A stretch of DNA of 64,000 nt from VBDM01 sp964430565 (GTDB lineage: Bacteria > Pseudomonadota > Gammaproteobacteria > Burkholderiales > SG8-39). The DNA lies in the NCBI GenBank assembly GCA_964430565.1, contig CAYSFD010000056.1, positions 1 to 64,000 on the forward strand, in the 5' to 3' direction. The position numbers and the translations under genes are program-made. The notes under the pieces were generated by a model that did not search any database, had not been told where the DNA came from, and saw only the letters and a program-made list of their open reading frames with translations. This document shows, piece after piece, positions 61,390-64,000 of this stretch (within the stretch, counting starts at the first letter, position 1; the number at the start of each line of letters is the position of its first letter).

Positions 61390-61404
61390 ACCGCCTAAGG
61401 CGGT
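61390..61404. promoter_or_regulatory. palindrome upstream of the DUF6502-like promoter
   Basis: ACCGCCT-A-AGGCGGT is a perfect 7-bp-arm palindrome 5 bp upstream of the -35 box. The position suits a second operator or an activator site. No T-run follows on either strand. Confidence 0.5.
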
Positions 61405-61757
61405 ATCGGGCGAATCGCGGCAGGGCTGGGTGCGGGATTGTGGCCAAGGCCTCTGTGCCAGATTCCGCGCAAACGGCGAATCCGCCTTGAGCAAGGTCAA
61501 ATGCGCGCGAGATCGGTCGACACGATGGGGTTGCGGCCCAATCGAGAAGAGGTCTATTCCGCGAACTTACTGCGGAACCCGGCTGGCGCGACTACGCACA
61601 CAATCATCGCTGCGCAAGAAGTCGGCCCAAGGTTTCCAGCAAACGCTCAGGTTGCCGCTTCTGATCAGGCGGCTCACCCGTAGGTTACACGGAATGCAGA
61701 AATCCCTTGTCGAGGCAATCGGTTAGATCCGCTCAGCCGGGGCTAAGGCATCCTGCC
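61405..61757. other. gene-free stretch upstream of phaC
   Basis: About 350 bp with no convincing gene. Short open frames on the plus strand (such as 61430-61726) have Arg/Cys-rich, non-protein-like translations. No tRNA, repeat or clear terminator was seen. Confidence 0.5.
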
Positions 61758-61787
61758 TTGACTTCGTCAATTGTGCGGTGCAATAAT
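61758..61787 (+). promoter_or_regulatory. candidate phaC promoter with TGC-type palindrome
   Basis: TTGACT (61758-61763) and AATAAT (61782-61787) are separated by 18 nt and match sigma70 boxes five of six each. Between them lies TTGTGCGGTGCAA (61771-61783), an imperfect palindrome with TGC/GCA cores. This is reminiscent of operators bound by PhaR-type regulators of PHA genes, a resemblance judged from memory. The phaC GTG lies 44 nt downstream of the -10. Confidence 0.55.
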
Positions 61788-61830
61788 TCGCCGCCTTATC
61801 ATATATTTCAATCTCTTGGGCATAAGCAAC

Positions 61831-63549
61831 GTGGCAGACACTACGCCATCTCCGGCCGATCCGTTCTCCGACGCCGCCCAGGCATTCCTCACGAATTTTC
61901 TCGGGTCGATGGGTGTCCCAGCCGACTCCGAATTTGCCCGCTCCCTGCAATCCGTGGGTGTCGATGCCGCCAAGCTTGCTGCACTGCAGTCGCGCTGCGT
62001 TCAGCAGCATGCGGCGCTGTGGCAGTCAACGCTCACACGCGGGGCGGGAGGCGAGGCGGCTCCAGCGGCAGAGCCTGAAAGCGGTGACCGCCGCTTCTCT
62101 TCCGCGGAATGGCAACGAACCCCCTGGTTCGATTACTTGCGCCAGAGCTACCTCATCAATTCGCGCTTGCTTCTCGATTGGGTCGACAGCTCAAAGGCCG
62201 AGCCGCGCGCGAAAGAGCGTTTGCGCTTCATCGCGCGCCAGTTTGCCGACGCGATGAGCCCGGCGAATTTCGCCGCAACCAATCCCGAGGTGCTGAAGCT
62301 CGCGCTGGAGACGCAGGGCGAGAGCCTTACCCGGGGCATCCGCCAGCTTGTCCAGGACGTGCACAAGGGGCGAATCTCGACGACCGACGAATCTGCATTC
62401 GAGGTCGGAAGGAATCTCGCAGTGACCGAAGGCGCGGTGGTTTTCGAGAACGATCTGATCCAGCTCATCCAATACAAGCCGCTCACCCCGACGGTCTTCA
62501 GGCGACCGCTTGTGATGGTCCCGCCCTGCATCAATAAGTACTACATCCTCGATCTGCAACCGGAGAATTCCTTCGTCCGCTATGCGCTGGAGCAGGGCCA
62601 CATGGTTTTCATGGTGTCCTGGCGCAACATCACCGAGGATCTGGGCGACTTCACGTGGGACGACTACATTGAGATAGGCGTGCTCAAGGCACTCGAAGTC
62701 GCACGCGCGATAGCGGGGACTGAAGAGGTCAACGCGCTCGGGTTTTGCGTCGGCGGGACGATGCTCGGCGCCGCACTCGCGGTGATGGCTGCGAACGGCG
62801 ACAAGCGCGTGGAGAGCGCGACCTTTCTTGCTTCGATGCTTGATTTTTCCGATACCGGCGACATCGCACTGTTTATCGACGAGGCGAGCGTTGAGGCGCG
62901 CGAGGCGGCGATCGGCGGGGGCGGCATCATGTCCGGCACCGATATCGCGATGGCGTTCTCTGCGCTGCGCGCGAACGACCTGGTTTGGTCTTATGTGGTC
63001 AATAGCTATCTCAAGGGGAAGCAACCCGAGGCTCTCGACCTGCTTTACTGGAATGCCGATTCGACCAATCTCCCCGGACCGATGTACTGCTGGTACGTGC
63101 GCAACACCTATCTCGAGAACCGCCTGCGCGAAGCGGAAAAAACAACGGTGCTGGGCGTGCCGGTGGATTTCGGCAAGGTTACGGTTCCGGCCTATGTGCT
63201 CGCCACGCGCGAGGACCACATCGTGCCCTGGCGCACCGCTTACCAAACGACGCAGCTCCTGAAGGGCGAGGCGCGCTTCGTTCTCGGGGCGAGCGGCCAT
63301 GTCGCAGGGGTCGTAAATCCCGTATCGAAAAACAAACGCAGCCACTGGGTGGGCGGAAGGCCGACGGTGGACCCGGAAGCGTGGCTCGCCGCTGCGACGG
63401 AAAGACCGGGAAGTTGGTGGGCCGACTGGATCCAGTGGCTGGAGCGCTTTGGCGGCGGGAACGTCAAGGCGCCGGCGCGGCTCGGCAACTCGCAATTCAA
63501 TCCGATAGAGCCCGCGCCGGGGCGATACGTAAAGCACCGCATCGTATAG
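61831..63549 (+). CDS. phaC: class I poly(3-hydroxyalkanoate) synthase
   Basis: This protein of about 572 aa polymerises (R)-3-hydroxyacyl-CoA into PHA granules. The lipase-like box GFCVGG carries the catalytic cysteine C306. The aspartate lies in TREDHIVPW and the histidine in GASGHVAGVVNP. The N-terminal PhaC domain contains PLVMVPPCINKYYILD. The start is placed at GTG 61831 (VADTTPSPADPFSDAA); the open frame further up begins with TTG in the promoter. phaB follows 62 nt later. Confidence 0.95.
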   Translation: MADTTPSPADPFSDAAQAFLTNFLGSMGVPADSEFARSLQSVGVDAAKLAALQSRCVQQHAALWQSTLTRGAGGEAAPAAEPESGDRRFSSAEWQRTPWFDYLRQSYLINSRLLLDWVDSSKAEPRAKERLRFIARQFADAMSPANFAATNPEVLKLALETQGESLTRGIRQLVQDVHKGRISTTDESAFEVGRNLAVTEGAVVFENDLIQLIQYKPLTPTVFRRPLVMVPPCINKYYILDLQPENSFVRYALEQGHMVFMVSWRNITEDLGDFTWDDYIEIGVLKALEVARAIAGTEEVNALGFCVGGTMLGAALAVMAANGDKRVESATFLASMLDFSDTGDIALFIDEASVEAREAAIGGGGIMSGTDIAMAFSALRANDLVWSYVVNSYLKGKQPEALDLLYWNADSTNLPGPMYCWYVRNTYLENRLREAEKTTVLGVPVDFGKVTVPAYVLATREDHIVPWRTAYQTTQLLKGEARFVLGASGHVAGVVNPVSKNKRSHWVGGRPTVDPEAWLAAATERPGSWWADWIQWLERFGGGNVKAPARLGNSQFNPIEPAPGRYVKHRIV

Positions 63550-63611
63550 CTCGCTCGCAATCACATCACGCCAATCGGAGCGCAAGCCGTACTTAAGGAG
63601 GCAATCCAACG

Positions 63612-64000
63612 ATGACGACCGCGACAGCCGCAAAGCGTACGATCGCCCCGATGGACACGGGAGCCCCGCTGGGCGCCGGCAGCCCCGTTAAACAGCGCAT
63701 CGCTTTTGTGAGCGGCGGCATGGGCGGAATCGGCACGGCCGTGTGCCGGCGCCTCGCGCGGAACGGCATGAAGGTCGTGGCGGGCTGCTTGCCCGGCTAC
63801 GACAGGAAGGACGACTGGCTCGCGACGATGCGAGGCGAGGGCCTGCAGGTGCACGCGGCCGAGGGCGACGTCGACGACTACGAATCCTGCGCCGACATGT
63901 TCTACCAGATCGGAACGGTGATCGGGTCCGTGGACATCCTCGTCAACAACGCCGGCATCACCCGCGATGGCATTTTCAAGCGCATGTCGCCCACCGACTG
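63612..64000 (+). CDS. phaB: acetoacetyl-CoA reductase, truncated by window end
   Basis: The first 129 codons of a short-chain dehydrogenase are present, ending at the window edge. AAGGAGG (63595-63601) precedes the ATG. After a 28-residue extension the NADPH-binding loop SGGMGGIG and the NNAG motif are seen. In this position after phaC it should reduce acetoacetyl-CoA to (R)-3-hydroxybutyryl-CoA. The N-terminal extension is longer than in typical PhaB proteins. An internal start near 63652 (ATG at MDTGAPLG) is possible. Confidence 0.88.
   Translation, partial: MTTATAAKRTIAPMDTGAPLGAGSPVKQRIAFVSGGMGGIGTAVCRRLARNGMKVVAGCLPGYDRKDDWLATMRGEGLQVHAAEGDVDDYESCADMFYQIGTVIGSVDILVNNAGITRDGIFKRMSPTD

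Noticed and set aside
61430..61726. 98-aa open frame before phaC
   Set aside because: Arg/Cys-rich composition, no ribosome binding site and no recognisable motif.

Overview
The window is GC-rich chromosomal DNA that fits a betaproteobacterium, most likely Burkholderiales or a related order. The evidence is the synteny: folC-SPOR-cvpA-purF-metZ, leuC-leuD-leuB-asd-fimV-truA-trpF-trpB-(methyltransferase)-trpA-accD, hrcA-hemH-grpE-dnaK-dnaJ opposite nadK-recN, and thrS-infC-rpmI-rplT-pheS-pheT-ihfA-merR-tRNA-Pro. A Bug-type solute receptor and class I PHA genes agree with this. The placement is inferred from gene order and protein character, not from a search.

Region 1 (1-12.1 kb) is accessory. 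It holds a CRISPR array of 21 complete 37-nt repeats plus a truncated one, a leader, and a complete type I-C cas operon on the minus strand (cas3-cas5-cas8c-cas7-cas4-cas1-cas2). Upstream of cas3, on the same strand, lie a WYL-domain regulator and a SWIM zinc-finger protein, then a ParE/ribbon-helix-helix-like toxin-antitoxin pair. The middle of the cas operon looks more A/T-rich than the rest of the window.

Region 2 (12.2-39 kb) is housekeeping metabolism: aroC, a membrane/spermidine-synthase-like fusion, an M48 lipoprotein protease, leucine genes, asd, fimV, truA, a tryptophan operon carrying an orphan DNA methyltransferase, accD, folC, a SPOR protein, cvpA, purF, metZ, lpxH, two cyclophilins and cysS. 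metZ is preceded by a SAM-II-type riboswitch with an extra GAAA-capped hairpin and a strong intrinsic terminator.

Region 3 (39-49.7 kb) holds an amino-acid-type ABC receptor, the heat-shock operon hrcA-hemH-grpE-dnaK-dnaJ with a near-consensus RpoH promoter before grpE and large hairpins between dnaK and dnaJ, then nadK, recN and a small membrane protein on the other strand.

Region 4 (49.8-57.6 kb) is the translation cluster between tRNA-Val(GAC) and tRNA-Pro(GGG). infC uses a non-canonical ATC start. A MITE-like palindromic element sits between rplT and pheS, and its end forms the pheS ribosome binding site.

Region 5 (57.6-64 kb) has a Bug receptor, an ATGA-linked three-gene operon (DUF6502-like protein, 73-aa partial paralogue, DUF5666-like lipoprotein) whose promoter is overlapped by a perfect palindrome and which looks leaderless, then phaC and the start of phaB. 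The three-gene operon and the WYL/SWIM/I-C arrangement are the best candidates for something undescribed.
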